A stretch of DNA of 64,000 nt from an uncultured Bacteroidota bacterium (GTDB taxonomy: Bacteria; Bacteroidota; Bacteroidia; Flavobacteriales; Flavobacteriaceae). The notes under the pieces were generated by a model. The model was not told the origin of the DNA. It saw only the letters and a program-made list of their open reading frames with translations, and did not search any database. Positions 37,266-46,798 of the stretch are shown piece by piece; positions within the stretch are counted from its first letter, which is position 1; each line of letters begins with the position of its first letter. The stretch lies in NCBI GenBank assembly GCA_903838055.1, contig CAILWV010000049.1, forward strand, positions 49,709-113,708. Reading direction: 5' to 3'. Both the position numbers and the translations under genes were made by a program.

Positions 37266-38363
37266 CTATGGAGAAACAGTTTCTGTATTTGGAGTTGGAA
37301 CCGACAATGAATCAGCAGAATTATTGTGAGAAGATTTTACTGCTGCTTTTGGAAAAACAGGAATGTATATTTCGGTAATCCATTTGGAAGGATTTTTAAC
37401 ATTGTTTCTGCCAACAGCATAAATTTCAATAATTTGACCGGATTTATTTCTCTCTAAATGATTTTTAGAGATATAAGCTAGTGCTTTTTTCCATGCGGTT
37501 TGTGTATGGGAATAATCTCCTAAAAGAGTAGTTTTCAAATTGGTGTAACTTGATAATTTTCCTGATTCTACATCGCTTCCCGGCATTATATGTATGGAAT
37601 CTCTAACAGGCATACAAACAGAAAATCCAATGTCATCATTTGTTCTATCGTATTTATGATAAATAATAAATGGTTTTCCGTTACGACTCAATTTGTTTTT
37701 ATCAAAGAAATGTTCCATTCTAGAAACTAATATTTTAATATTTCTATCTACATCTTTTTGTTTGCAATGTAAAAATTGTTTTAAATAAAACCCTCCAGGA
37801 AGGTTAACAACTCCGTTTACTTTTACTTTGTAAGTGTTGATTTCTAAATCTAAAGTTTTGTTTAGGTTTTCCAGACTTTTTTCGAAGATATCTCCAACAA
37901 CATTATTAATCCCGCCATGAAAAAAAGCGGAAACTTTAGATTGAAAATCTAGTTTTCCTTTGCTTCTCCAAGTAACTTTTGTTCCTCCAATGGTATCTTT
38001 AAATTTCCAATAAATCTCAGATGTTTCACTATTATTAAGCATTTTTTGAGAAATACTTTCATTTTCTTTTACGGAAATAGTTTTTAAATTTCCATCACTT
38101 CCACTGCTAATCCATGAACAAGAAGCACCTTTACCCATAGTTAATTCGGGATAGGTGAAATTATAAGAAGTGTCATTTTTTATCCAAGAGCAAAAAGTTT
38201 CCCAATTTCTATAATCGTTAATATAGTTAAAAACGGTACTTCTTGGGTTTTTTATAACTTTACTTCTAGTCACGTCAAAGTCTCCTTTTTGTGTAGACAC
38301 AAAAACACTTAATCCTATCAAGAAAAGAAATAATAGTAAAAATAGGTATTTAAGGATTCTCAT
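37266..38363 (-). CDS. Membrane-anchored SRPBCC plus GyrI-like effector-binding domain protein
   Basis: 365 residues. A single N-terminal transmembrane segment (ILKYLFLLLFLFLIGLSVFV) is followed by a polyketide-cyclase/SRPBCC-like region (VFNYINDYRNWETFCSWIKN) to about residue 170, and then a GyrI/effector-binding-like domain (FSVCMPVRDSIHIMPGSDV). The protein ends in a Ser/Thr/Pro-rich tail. Such fusions bind small ligands; the role is unknown. The upstream gene at 38401 has the same orientation. Confidence 0.78.
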   Translation of the reverse strand: MRILKYLFLLLFLFLIGLSVFVSTQKGDFDVTRSKVIKNPRSTVFNYINDYRNWETFCSWIKNDTSYNFTYPELTMGKGASCSWISSGSDGNLKTISVKENESISQKMLNNSETSEIYWKFKDTIGGTKVTWRSKGKLDFQSKVSAFFHGGINNVVGDIFEKSLENLNKTLDLEINTYKVKVNGVVNLPGGFYLKQFLHCKQKDVDRNIKILVSRMEHFFDKNKLSRNGKPFIIYHKYDRTNDDIGFSVCMPVRDSIHIMPGSDVESGKLSSYTNLKTTLLGDYSHTQTAWKKALAYISKNHLERNKSGQIIEIYAVGRNNVKNPSKWITEIYIPVFPKAAVKSSHNNSADSLSVPTPNTETVSP

Positions 38364-38400
38364 AGAATAATTAATATTAATAAAGTAAATGTAATAAAAA

Positions 38401-38589
38401 TTAGTGTTTAAAGAAAATTTTAATCATAAATAATATAAAAATAAAAGCAAAAAAACCTAATAATATTTTATAGTTTCCTTTGTAGAATTGATTGTGAAGC
38501 ATTTTATCTTTTCCATAAGCATAAAACATTGCAAGTATAAATGCAACAATAAATACTCCAGCAAAGACTAACTGACCAGTTGTGAACAT
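38401..38589 (-). CDS. Small two-helix membrane protein
   Basis: 62 residues with two hydrophobic segments: GQLVFAGVFIVAFILAMFYA and ILLGFFAFIFILFMIKIFF, separated by a short basic loop. It resembles small conserved membrane proteins of Bacteroidetes with no known function. It is 37 bp upstream of the SRPBCC/GyrI-like gene and may be co-transcribed. Confidence 0.7.
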   Translation of the reverse strand: MFTTGQLVFAGVFIVAFILAMFYAYGKDKMLHNQFYKGNYKILLGFFAFIFILFMIKIFFKH

Positions 38590-38665
38590 AGTAATTATTT
38601 TTCAACAAATTTAGGCAAATAAAATCCTAATTAGTAATTTGGCATTCTAATTTATTTCTTAAATC

Positions 38666-39049
38666 ATGCAAAAACAAATCAACTCCGTAAAAGAATTTCA
38701 TACAAGTTTCCAGTTGGGATATAGCGAAACAATAATTGGTGATTTAGGAGAAAGCAAAAATCTACTTCGTTACAATTTAATGAAAGAAGAAAATGAAGAA
38801 TACCTTGAAGCGGCGCAGAATAATGACATTACTGAAATTGCGGATGCGCTCGGAGACATGTTATATATTTTGTGCGGAACTATTATTGAACATGGTTTAC
38901 AACATAAAATTGAAGAAGTTTTTGATGAAATTCAAAGAAGTAATATGAGTAAACTTGATGAAAACGGGCAACCTATTTATCGTGAAGATGGTAAAGTTTT
39001 AAAAGGTCCAAATTATTTCAAGCCAAATTTTGAAGCTATTTTGAAATAA
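38666..39049 (+). CDS. MazG-like nucleotide pyrophosphohydrolase
   Basis: 127 residues, all-alpha NTP pyrophosphohydrolase fold. The metal-binding pattern ExxE...ExxD is seen in MKEENEEYLEAAQNND and EIADALGDMLYILCGTII. These enzymes hydrolyse non-canonical or excess NTPs, or act as phosphoribosyl-ATP pyrophosphatase-like proteins. It is a complete small gene, divergent from the small membrane protein and convergent with the acetyltransferase after 2 bp. Confidence 0.87.
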   Translation: MQKQINSVKEFHTSFQLGYSETIIGDLGESKNLLRYNLMKEENEEYLEAAQNNDITEIADALGDMLYILCGTIIEHGLQHKIEEVFDEIQRSNMSKLDENGQPIYREDGKVLKGPNYFKPNFEAILK

Positions 39050-39051
39050 TG

Positions 39052-39546
39052 TTAAAGCATTTTTTGCATAAAAACACTGTGTAGCCAACGGTTGAATTTG
39101 TATCCAGATTCTTTTATAGTGCCTGCAATTTCAAAGCCAAATTTTTTATGGAATTCAATGCTGCCTTTGTTTTCTGCATCAACTACACCAATCATGGTAT
39201 GTAGTTTTTGGACTTTTGCCAAATGTATTAAGTTTTCTAATATTAATTTTCCAATGCCTTTTTCAAGGTGATTCGGATGGGCATAAACTGAATGTTCGAC
39301 AGTGTATTTATATGCTTCTCTAAATCGGAATTCACTGTAATATCCAAAACCAACTACTATTCCATTTTCGGTTGCAACAATAATAGGAAAGCCTTTGGAT
39401 AATTTTTCATCCAAAATAGAAATTTGATTTTCTAAAGTTCTTTGCTCATAATCGTATAAAGCAGTTGAATTTAGAATATTATAATTAATAATTTCTAAAA
39501 TACCAGGCGCGTCATCAATTTGGTAAGGTCTAATTTTGATTTCCAT
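39052..39546 (-). CDS. GNAT acetyltransferase, phosphinothricin/methionine sulfoximine type
   Basis: 164 residues. The family pattern is strong: IRPYQIDDAPGILEIINYNI, YDYEQRTLENQI, the acetyl-CoA loop HPNHLEKGIGKLILENLI and GVVDAENKGSIEFHKKFGFE. Related enzymes acetylate phosphinothricin, methionine sulfoximine or amino acids. Resistance cannot be claimed from sequence alone. Confidence 0.88.
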   Translation of the reverse strand: MEIKIRPYQIDDAPGILEIINYNILNSTALYDYEQRTLENQISILDEKLSKGFPIIVATENGIVVGFGYYSEFRFREAYKYTVEHSVYAHPNHLEKGIGKLILENLIHLAKVQKLHTMIGVVDAENKGSIEFHKKFGFEIAGTIKESGYKFNRWLHSVFMQKML

Positions 39547-39698
39547 GATTCAAAAATAGTGTTTTTTTACCATTAAGAAAATTAAGATGTATTTATGATT
39601 TTATTTAATTAACGTAACTTTCTTAATGGTTTAAATTAAACTCAATAAATAACTTTGTACTTTTGCTAGAATAAATTTAAGTTTTACAATTAATTCAT

Positions 39699-39730
39699 GA
39701 GGATGAGATTGCTTCGTACCTCGCATTGAC
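39699..39730 (+). repeat. Interspersed intergenic repeat, copy 2
   Basis: The 32-nt element with core GATTGCTTCGTACCTCGC, 29 of 32 positions identical to 27752-27783. It ends 1 nt before the menD start codon at 39732. Confidence 0.75.
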
Positions 39731-39731
39731 A

Positions 39732-41387
39732 ATGACCTACCCAAAAATACCTTTAGCACAATCAATAATTGAAATACTTCGCGCAAAAGGCATCAATACT
39801 ATTGTAATTTCTCCTGGTTCTAGAAATGCACCATTAACTATAGGTTTTGTAAGCAACCCAATTTTCACTTGTTATAGTATTGCTGACGAGCGTTCTGCAG
39901 CATTTTTTGCACTCGGTATTGCTCAACAAATTAAGAAACCAGTTGCTGTAGTTTGTACCTCAGGTTCGGCATTGCTAAATTATTACCCCGCATTTGCTGA
40001 AGCATTTTATAGCCAGATTCCTTTAATTGTTATTTCAGCAGATAGACCGCAAAGCAAAATAGATATTGGTGATGGGCAAACCATTCAGCAAAAAAATGTA
40101 TTTTCCAATCATTCCTTATATAATGCTAATTTAACCGAAAATACTTCAGATGAAAATGATCTATTAATTCAAAAAGCTATTGATACGGCTTCCGAAAAAA
40201 GAGGTCCCGTGCATATTAACGCGCCATTTGAAGAACCTTTATATGAAACAACTTCTGAATTATCTGTTTTTCCTAAAATCAATTCAATTACTTCAAAAGA
40301 ATTTATATTAGAAAATTTATCCGAGTATGCTAAATTGTGGAATACTTCTAAAAAGAAATTGGTTCTCGTAGGCGTTAACGAACCTAATGCGGTGGAACAG
40401 CAATTTTTAGACATTTTAGCAAATGATCCTTCGGTGGTTGTAATGATAGAAACTACTTCTAATTTACACCATTCAAAGTTTATAAATACCATAGATTCTA
40501 TTATTACACCTTTTACAAATGAGGATTTTTTGGATTTCCAACCCGAAATTTTAGTGACTTTTGGTGGGATGATTGTTTCAAAACGCATAAAGGCATATTT
40601 GCGAAAATACAAAGCAAAACACCACTGGCATATAGATGATTTAAGAGCCTACGATACTTTTGGTAGTTTGTCTAAACATTTTCAATTGACTCCTAATTTG
40701 TTTTTTAATTCGTTTTTTTCATTGACACAAATGGTGGAAAGCGATTATAATCAAAAAGCACAAAATATTAAAGCTCTCCGCCAACAGAAAAGTTTAGAAT
40801 ATCTTGCTAAAATTCCGTTTACTGATTTTAAAGTTTTTGAAAAAGTTATTCCAGCTTTACCAAAGAACTCGCAATTGCAAATTAGTAACAGTTCACCAAT
40901 TCGATACGCACAATTATTTGATATAGAAAAAAGCATTGAAGTTTTTAGTAATAGAGGAACAAGCGGTATTGACGGCAGTACTTCTACTGCGATAGGCGCA
41001 GCTGTTGGAAGTAAAAAACCAAATGTTTTTATTGCGGGTGATATTGGATTTCTATATGATAGCAATGCACTTTGGAATAATTACATACCAAAAAATTTCA
41101 AAATTATCTTAATAAATAATGGAGGAGGAGGGATCTTCCGAATATTGCCAGGACACAATGAAACGCCAGTTTTTACTACTTTTTTCGAAACTTCACATTG
41201 TTTAACTGCTGAACATTTAGCCAAAATGTTTGGATTTAAATACTTGATTGCTAGTACCGAAAAAACTTTAGAAATCAGTTTAAATGCATTATTTTTTGAT
41301 GAGGATAAACCTGCTTTATTGGAGGTTTTTACACCAACTTTAGAAAACGATAAAATACTTTTGCAATATTTTAAGGAGTTGGTTTAA
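39732..41387 (+). CDS. menD: SEPHCHC synthase, menaquinone biosynthesis MenD
   Basis: 551 residues; ThDP-dependent addition of 2-oxoglutarate to isochorismate, the first committed step of menaquinone synthesis. Signatures: IIEILRAKGINTIVISPGSR at the N-terminus, DERSAAFFALGIAQ, VCTSGSALLNYYPAFAEAFY, FSNRGTSGIDGSTSTAIGAA, and the ThDP loop GDIGFLYDSNALWN...NNGGGGIF. The ATG at 39732 is chosen; a TTG two codons upstream lies in the repeat. An upstream TACTTTTG box (39658-39665) may be the -7 element. Its stop overlaps the convergent SET gene by 4 nt. Confidence 0.95.
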   Translation: MTYPKIPLAQSIIEILRAKGINTIVISPGSRNAPLTIGFVSNPIFTCYSIADERSAAFFALGIAQQIKKPVAVVCTSGSALLNYYPAFAEAFYSQIPLIVISADRPQSKIDIGDGQTIQQKNVFSNHSLYNANLTENTSDENDLLIQKAIDTASEKRGPVHINAPFEEPLYETTSELSVFPKINSITSKEFILENLSEYAKLWNTSKKKLVLVGVNEPNAVEQQFLDILANDPSVVVMIETTSNLHHSKFINTIDSIITPFTNEDFLDFQPEILVTFGGMIVSKRIKAYLRKYKAKHHWHIDDLRAYDTFGSLSKHFQLTPNLFFNSFFSLTQMVESDYNQKAQNIKALRQQKSLEYLAKIPFTDFKVFEKVIPALPKNSQLQISNSSPIRYAQLFDIEKSIEVFSNRGTSGIDGSTSTAIGAAVGSKKPNVFIAGDIGFLYDSNALWNNYIPKNFKIILINNGGGGIFRILPGHNETPVFTTFFETSHCLTAEHLAKMFGFKYLIASTEKTLEISLNALFFDEDKPALLEVFTPTLENDKILLQYFKELV

Positions 41388-41809
41388 CCGTGTTTTTTCC
41401 AATACTTCTTTCCATAATCACAGAAAATTTCTTCACCTGATTTTATTTTTCTAATAGCAATCAAGCACACGTTTTGATTTTCGTCTAAGGTTATTTTAGC
41501 ATTGTTTTTGAATGCTGATTTAGAATAACCGTTGGCATCATTAGCATATTTTGCAAAGCATTCGGTATTTTTACAATCTAAAATGCTACCGTTAATAAGA
41601 TTCATGAAATAGTTATCAACGCCATTTTTCACGCGAAGTTCTGCCTCTTTTATAGATAAAACTTCCCCTTTAAATTCAGATATGATTTCGTCTTTATATA
41701 TTTCAATAGCAGTAAACAAGCCGTTTCCTGAATTTGGTAACTGTGAAATGGCTATATATAAATAATCTGATTCTGGTGCTAAGATTTTATTTTGGTCGAT
41801 TTTAGACAT
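41384..41809 (-). CDS. SET-domain protein (putative lysine methyltransferase)
   Basis: 141 residues, a minimal SET fold. PNSGNGLFTAIEIYKDEIIS gives the N-terminal SET motif, then EFKGEV, then FAKYANDANGYSKSAFKNNA as the counterpart of the cofactor and substrate loop, and GEEIFCDYGKKYWKK as the C-terminal Tyr-containing motif. SET enzymes methylate lysine with SAM; bacterial targets are mostly unknown. It is convergent with menD and overlaps it by 4 bases. The classical NHS motif is degenerate, so activity is uncertain. Confidence 0.85.
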   Translation of the reverse strand: MSKIDQNKILAPESDYLYIAISQLPNSGNGLFTAIEIYKDEIISEFKGEVLSIKEAELRVKNGVDNYFMNLINGSILDCKNTECFAKYANDANGYSKSAFKNNAKITLDENQNVCLIAIRKIKSGEEIFCDYGKKYWKKHG

Positions 41810-41922
41810 TTCTAAATATTAGTTTTCAAATATAGTCAATTCTATAAAATCCATGAATTCCTAATTTGCAATTCCTAATTCGTAATTCATTTTCGTACCT
41901 TTGACAAAATTATTCGCATATT

Positions 41923-42750
41923 ATGAAAATAGGTCAATTCAACACTTTAAAGATTGATAGAGATACTCAGGTTGGTTTATTCCTTACCGATGGGAAAGAA
42001 GATGTTTTATTGCCAAATAAATACGTGCCAAAAGTATTTGAAATTGGCGAGGAAATCACCGTTTTCGTATACTTAGATCACGAAGAGCGTCCTGTGGCAA
42101 CTACTTTAGTGCCTTATATTTTCTTGAATGAATTTGCACTTCTTAGAGTGAATTATGTCAATCAAATAGGTGCTTTTATGGATTGGGGAATGGAAAAAGA
42201 CATTTTGGTTCCTTTTAAAGAGCAGGCTCGTCCTATGGAAAAAGGGAAACGATATTTGGTTTATCTTTATTTGGATGAAAAAACCAATAGGCTAGTAGCT
42301 TCTAGCAAAACAAATCAATTTTTAAACAATGAGAATGTCACTTTAGAGAAAAATGAAGAAGTGGATTTGATTATTTCTCATATTACCGAAATCGGGATTA
42401 ACGTAATTATAAATCAAAAGCATAAAGGTTTGGTTTATAAAGATGAGGTTTATGACGATTCTATTCGTACAGGTGATAAAATGAAAGGATATATTAAAAC
42501 TATTCGTCCCGATGGGAAAATAGATGTATCGTTACGTATTCAAGGTTTTGAAAGTATCGAACCCAATTCGGAAATTATTCTAAATGAATTAAGAGCAAGT
42601 AGAGGTTTTTTAAGGCTAAATGATAATTCAAATCCCGAAGACATTAAAACGGTTTTGAAAATGAGTAAGAAAACCTTCAAAAAAGCAATCGGACTTTTGT
42701 ACAAAGAGAAAATTATTGAAATTAAAGAGGATGGAATTCATTTGTTGTAA
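41923..42750 (+). CDS. cvfB: S1-domain RNA-binding protein CvfB
   Basis: 275 residues with three OB/S1 units and a winged-helix end. The first unit is TLKIDRDTQVGLFLTDGKED, the second VNYVNQIGAFMDWGMEKDIL, the third GINVIINQKHKGLVYKDEVY, and the wHTH is DIKTVLKMSKKTFKKAIGLL. CvfB-like proteins bind RNA and affect virulence-factor expression in Gram-positive bacteria; in Bacteroidetes they are conserved near menaquinone genes. A TACCTTTG box at 41896-41903 is a likely -7 element. Confidence 0.92.
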   Translation: MKIGQFNTLKIDRDTQVGLFLTDGKEDVLLPNKYVPKVFEIGEEITVFVYLDHEERPVATTLVPYIFLNEFALLRVNYVNQIGAFMDWGMEKDILVPFKEQARPMEKGKRYLVYLYLDEKTNRLVASSKTNQFLNNENVTLEKNEEVDLIISHITEIGINVIINQKHKGLVYKDEVYDDSIRTGDKMKGYIKTIRPDGKIDVSLRIQGFESIEPNSEIILNELRASRGFLRLNDNSNPEDIKTVLKMSKKTFKKAIGLLYKEKIIEIKEDGIHLL

Positions 42751-42772
42751 TCCATTTGAAAGTGATTTTTAT

Positions 42773-43759
42773 ATGAATATATTTACAAGACATTATAAGT
42801 CAATTTTGAAATTGATTTTTATAATGTCTTTACTTTTTTGTAAAAATTCAGCAACTGCCCAAAAATGCGGTTGTACCGATTCTTTTGCTAAAAATCTGGA
42901 TTTAAAGGCAACATTAAATAATGGAAAATGTAAATATAATTCATTTAATATTAGACCTATACTAGTTTTTAATTTACCAAAAACTTTAAATTAAAGTTCG
43001 GGTTTGATTTTTTGGAAAAAAAGTTTGTGGAGTCTAAATGATGATTCGGATACTAGTATTTATCAATTAAATATTGTTTCTGGTAATGTACTTCAAAAGA
43101 TAAAATTATCTAAAGTATTAAATAGAGATTGGGAGGAAATTTCGCAAGACAGTTCGTATATTTATATAGCGGATTCTGGAAATAATTACCAAGGAAATCG
43201 CAAGGATTTGAATATACTTAGGGTTTCAAAAAAATCTTTTTTGGAAGAAAAACCTGAAATTGACACTATTTCTTTTTCTTATTCGAATCAAAAAAACTTC
43301 CAATTGCAAAAATCAAATACTACCGATTTTGATTTGGAGGCATTTGTAGTTAGTAAAGACAGTATTTATTTGTTTTCAAAACAATGGAAGTCTAAAAAAA
43401 CGACACTATATGTTTTGCCGAAATTACCGGGCAATTATACTGCTAAAGCATTAGGAACGCTGAATGTAAATGGATTAATTACAGGAGCAACCTACAATGA
43501 AACTAAAAAACAAGTAGTTCTTTGTGGATATTCTAAATACTTAAAGCCCTTTTTGTATTTGCTTTATGATTATCCAGATTATGATTTTTTTAGAGGAAAT
43601 CATCGAAAAATAAAAATTAAACTACCTTTTCATCAAGTGGAAGGTATTGCAACAGATGGTGTTTTTTATTATTTAACAAATGAAAAATTCTATTATAAGA
43701 GTTTTATTCATGTTCCATCATCGCTTTGGAAAATAGATTTATCTGGGGTGCTAAAATAG
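42773..43759 (+). pseudogene. Secreted propeller-like protein interrupted by an in-frame TAA
   Basis: From ATG 42773 a signal peptide (ILKLIFIMSLLFCKNSATAQ) and a CGCTDSFAKNLDLKATLNNG block (a common Cys motif of secreted Bacteroidetes proteins) run to a TAA at 42992-42994. The frame continues in register (SSGLIFWKKSLWSLNDDSD; DWEEISQDSSYIYIADSGNN) to 43759. The join TLN-stop-SSGLIFW suggests one Glu-to-stop change (GAA to TAA). Downstream residues look like a beta-propeller secreted protein. With the stop, only the first about 73 residues are made unless translation restarts. Confidence 0.8.
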
Positions 43760-43763
43760 AAAT

Positions 43764-44438
43764 CTATATAATAATTCCGTCTTGCATTGTTATAATTCGA
43801 TTAGTTCTATTTGCAAAATCAGGGTCGTGAGTAACAATTAAAAGTGTTTGTTTTAAATCTAATGTTAATTGTTGGAAAATATCAAATACCATGTCACTGT
43901 TTTTTTTATCCAAATTTCCGGTTGGCTCATCACCCATAATAATTAATGGATTATTAATTAATGCCCTTGCAATCGCAACTCTTTGTTTTTGTCCGCCACT
44001 TAATTGGTTAGGCATTTTTAGTGCTTGCTCTTGCATGTCAAGTGTTCGCAGATGTTCCATTGCATTGTGTTCAACCTCTTCGTTAGAAAACTTACCTAAC
44101 TTCATTCCAGGTAGCATAACATTTTTTAACACACTATATTCATTAAGTAAATAATGAAATTGAAAAACAAAACCAATTTTTTCGTTTCTGAGTTTGGCTA
44201 ATTCTTTGTCGCTTTTTCCAGTGACTAATTCATTGTTTAAAACTATTTCCCCTTCATAATCGGTGTCCATAGTGGAAAGTAAATACAATAAAGTAGATTT
44301 TCCGCACCCTGATTTTCCAACAATAGAAACAAACTCTCCATGATTAATACTCATGTCGATTTCTTTTAATACTTGAAACTTGACTGGGTCGTAGAAGTAT
44401 TTTGATAATTTTTTTGTTTCTAATACTTTCGTGCTCAT
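43764..44438 (-). CDS. ABC transporter ATP-binding protein, LolD/MacB type
   Basis: 224 residues. Walker A GKSGCGKSTLLYLLSTMD (about residues 38-55), Q-loop FQFHYLLNEY, signature LSGGQKQRVAIARALINN, Walker B LIIMGDEPTGNLD and H-loop VTHDPDFA. It is the ATPase of a MacAB-like tripartite exporter; the permease gene ends 9 bp upstream and the adaptor gene lies beyond that, all co-transcribed. Confidence 0.95.
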   Translation of the reverse strand: MSTKVLETKKLSKYFYDPVKFQVLKEIDMSINHGEFVSIVGKSGCGKSTLLYLLSTMDTDYEGEIVLNNELVTGKSDKELAKLRNEKIGFVFQFHYLLNEYSVLKNVMLPGMKLGKFSNEEVEHNAMEHLRTLDMQEQALKMPNQLSGGQKQRVAIARALINNPLIIMGDEPTGNLDKKNSDMVFDIFQQLTLDLKQTLLIVTHDPDFANRTNRIITMQDGIII

Positions 44439-44447
44439 TGGTTTTAG

Positions 44448-45704
44448 TTATTTTCCTCTAATGATTTCCACGGGATCTATCTTACTAGCTTTAAGGGCTG
44501 GAAATAATCCTGCAATAAATGTGGTTCCTATTGCAAATACGATTCCTATAATGTAATATAAAATATCATAATCTATTGGATAGGTTTTTATTGTAGGTAG
44601 AGCAGCGGTTTCAAAAGGAATTATATCAATAATTGAAGTGAAAATAAAGCCAAATAGTAATCCAAAAAGCCCTCCAGTAATTCCAATAATCAAAGACAAG
44701 AATATGAAAATCCATTTCACATCATTTCCAGAAAAACCTGTTGCTTTTAGTATTGCAATGCTATCCATTTTTTCAAAGATCATCATGTTTAGAATGTTGT
44801 AGATACCAAAACCTGCAACAATTAGTAGAACAATTCCTACAGCATAAGAAATGATGCTTCGCACAGTACTGCCAGTTTCAAATTGGGAATTAGTGGTTTG
44901 GTAATCTATAGCATCTACATCAAATTTAGTGCTGAATTCTTTCGTTAATGCAGGAGCTAAGGTAATGTCATGTAGTTTTACCTGAATATCAGTAATATAG
45001 CTTTTAGCTTCTCCTAATATTTTTTGAGCAGTATCTAAAGATGTGTAGCTCATTGTATTATCAATATCTGCAATACCTACTTGTGTTATTCCAACAATTT
45101 TTAAAGATGCTAAATTTCCTTTAGAAGTAGTTATTTTAAGAACATCACCTTTTGATAATAACATCTTGTCTGCTAGTCCTTTGCCAATGATGATGCTGTT
45201 GTTTTGGTTTAAATCGCTGATTTGTCCTTGAATAATATATTCACTTAAAGTAAATAATTTTTCTTCTGCTAAAACATCAATACCATTAATTATACCAGAA
45301 ATTTCAATAGTTCCAGAATTAAAGAAAACAGGGGTTGTAATTTTTGGCGCTACGTCAACTATTCGAGAATCATTTTTTAGTGAATGTATTATGGCTTTAC
45401 AATCGTAAATCGCTTTTCCTCGGTCTTTTGGTTTAACAGAATTAACAAAATTCACATTTTTTTTATATTCTGCGGCTAATGAAATTGGTTGTTCATCAGA
45501 GGGTTTTATCTCATTATATAAACGAACATGAGGTGTTCTATTAAGCATCAATCCATCCAATAAATTATTTAATCCATGCATGAAACTTACTAAAGTAATA
45601 AACATTGCAATACCAAAGGTAACTCCAACGGCAGCAACTATAGTTTGTTTTAGTCGTGCACGAAGTAAATGAATGGCAATATTAAAAATAAGTTTAATGT
45701 TCAT
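44448..45704 (-). CDS. ABC transporter permease, FtsX/MacB type
   Basis: 418 residues. One N-terminal helix (ARLKQTIVAAVGVTFGIAMF), a large periplasmic MacB-like domain, and three C-terminal helices (SIISYAVGIVLLIVAGFGIY; IFIFLSLIIGITGGLFGLLF; YIIGIVFAIGTTFIAGLFPA) ending in the PALKASKIDPVEIIRGK pattern. It shares its start codon base with the end of the adaptor gene (overlap at 45704). The substrate is unknown; MacB-type systems export antibiotics, peptides or lipoproteins. Confidence 0.94.
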   Translation of the reverse strand: MNIKLIFNIAIHLLRARLKQTIVAAVGVTFGIAMFITLVSFMHGLNNLLDGLMLNRTPHVRLYNEIKPSDEQPISLAAEYKKNVNFVNSVKPKDRGKAIYDCKAIIHSLKNDSRIVDVAPKITTPVFFNSGTIEISGIINGIDVLAEEKLFTLSEYIIQGQISDLNQNNSIIIGKGLADKMLLSKGDVLKITTSKGNLASLKIVGITQVGIADIDNTMSYTSLDTAQKILGEAKSYITDIQVKLHDITLAPALTKEFSTKFDVDAIDYQTTNSQFETGSTVRSIISYAVGIVLLIVAGFGIYNILNMMIFEKMDSIAILKATGFSGNDVKWIFIFLSLIIGITGGLFGLLFGFIFTSIIDIIPFETAALPTIKTYPIDYDILYYIIGIVFAIGTTFIAGLFPALKASKIDPVEIIRGK

Positions 45705-46798
45705 TATTTAGGACGATAAATAGATTCATTTGCTTGAAGTCCTTCTAAAATTTCAACATTTTGATAATCACTTAGGCCAATTTTTACTTTCCGCTTTTCA
45801 TCTTTATTTACTAAAACAAAATTTTCGTCTAATAAATAACTTTTAGGAATTGTTAGCACTTCTTTTTTTATTTGGATTATAATATTTGCTTCAGCTGTTA
45901 GATTGGGGTATAATTTAGTAGGAGCATCAACAAAATGCGCCTCAATTTTGAAAGTTCTTGATCTCTCGTTCATTATTGGATAAATCTTATCCACAATTGC
46001 TTCAAATACTTTTCCTTTATAACTGTCTAAAGTAACCACAACTTTTTGACCAATAGTAACACGAACCATGTCGTTTTCATCAATATCTAATTCTAATAAA
46101 TAAGCATTCTTTTTTCCAATTATTGCTAATGGAGTTTGTGGTGTGATAAGAGTTCCATCTTTAACAAGAATATCAAATAATGTTCCGGTAAAGGCGCTTT
46201 TTATGCTGTAATCTCCTTGAGATTTTTCGCTTATTTTTAGATTGTTATTGTTTCTGCTTTGGTCGTTTTGGAGTTGAATTTTTAATTGTGATAATTGTTT
46301 TAATGCCGATTCGTAATTTGATTTAGAATTTTTATAAGCTAATTCTACCTTTTCATATTCCACCTCCGAAATAACATTGTATTGTTTGATGTTTTTATTT
46401 CGATTATAAACGGATTGATCTAATGCTAATTTGTCTTTTGCAGTTTGTACTTTAGTTTCCATTTCAGAAATTTTATCTTGAATATAACGACTGTTTTCTT
46501 GACTTAGCTGGTAAGCTAATCTTGCATTTTCAGTTGTTAAGGAAGCTTTGTCGCTATCAATTTGGAATAATGGTTGTCCAATAGTTATAGACTGTCCTAC
46601 AACAACTTTTGTGTTTTGTAAAACACCACTTACCGAAGATAAAACGGTGTATTGATCTTCCGCTTTAATTATTCCGGATGCATAAACGCTTTCGGTAATA
46701 GTGCCTTTGATAGGTTTTATTTCGCCTGAATCTTTATTAGAACAAGAGAAAGTAATAGCAGTAAGAATTGAAATTAATATAATTATATAATTGCGCAT
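45704..46798 (-). CDS. Periplasmic adaptor (HlyD/MacA-like) lipoprotein
   Basis: 364 residues with a lipoprotein signal (ILTAITFSCSNKDSG, Cys19), a biotinyl/lipoyl-like first half (VLQNTKVVVGQSITIGQPLF), a long coiled coil (ENARLAYQLSQENSRYIQDK; EYEKVELAYKNSKSNYESAL) and a barrel part (GTLFDILVKDGTLITPQTPL; IYPIMNERSRTFKIEAHFVD). It links the ABC permease to an outer-membrane channel, which is not in this cluster. First gene of the operon. Confidence 0.93.
   Translation of the reverse strand: MRNYIIILISILTAITFSCSNKDSGEIKPIKGTITESVYASGIIKAEDQYTVLSSVSGVLQNTKVVVGQSITIGQPLFQIDSDKASLTTENARLAYQLSQENSRYIQDKISEMETKVQTAKDKLALDQSVYNRNKNIKQYNVISEVEYEKVELAYKNSKSNYESALKQLSQLKIQLQNDQSRNNNNLKISEKSQGDYSIKSAFTGTLFDILVKDGTLITPQTPLAIIGKKNAYLLELDIDENDMVRVTIGQKVVVTLDSYKGKVFEAIVDKIYPIMNERSRTFKIEAHFVDAPTKLYPNLTAEANIIIQIKKEVLTIPKSYLLDENFVLVNKDEKRKVKIGLSDYQNVEILEGLQANESIYRPK

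Noticed and set aside
39726..39731. TTG start of menD
   Set aside because: It lies in the interspersed repeat, and the ATG at 39732 is the conserved start.
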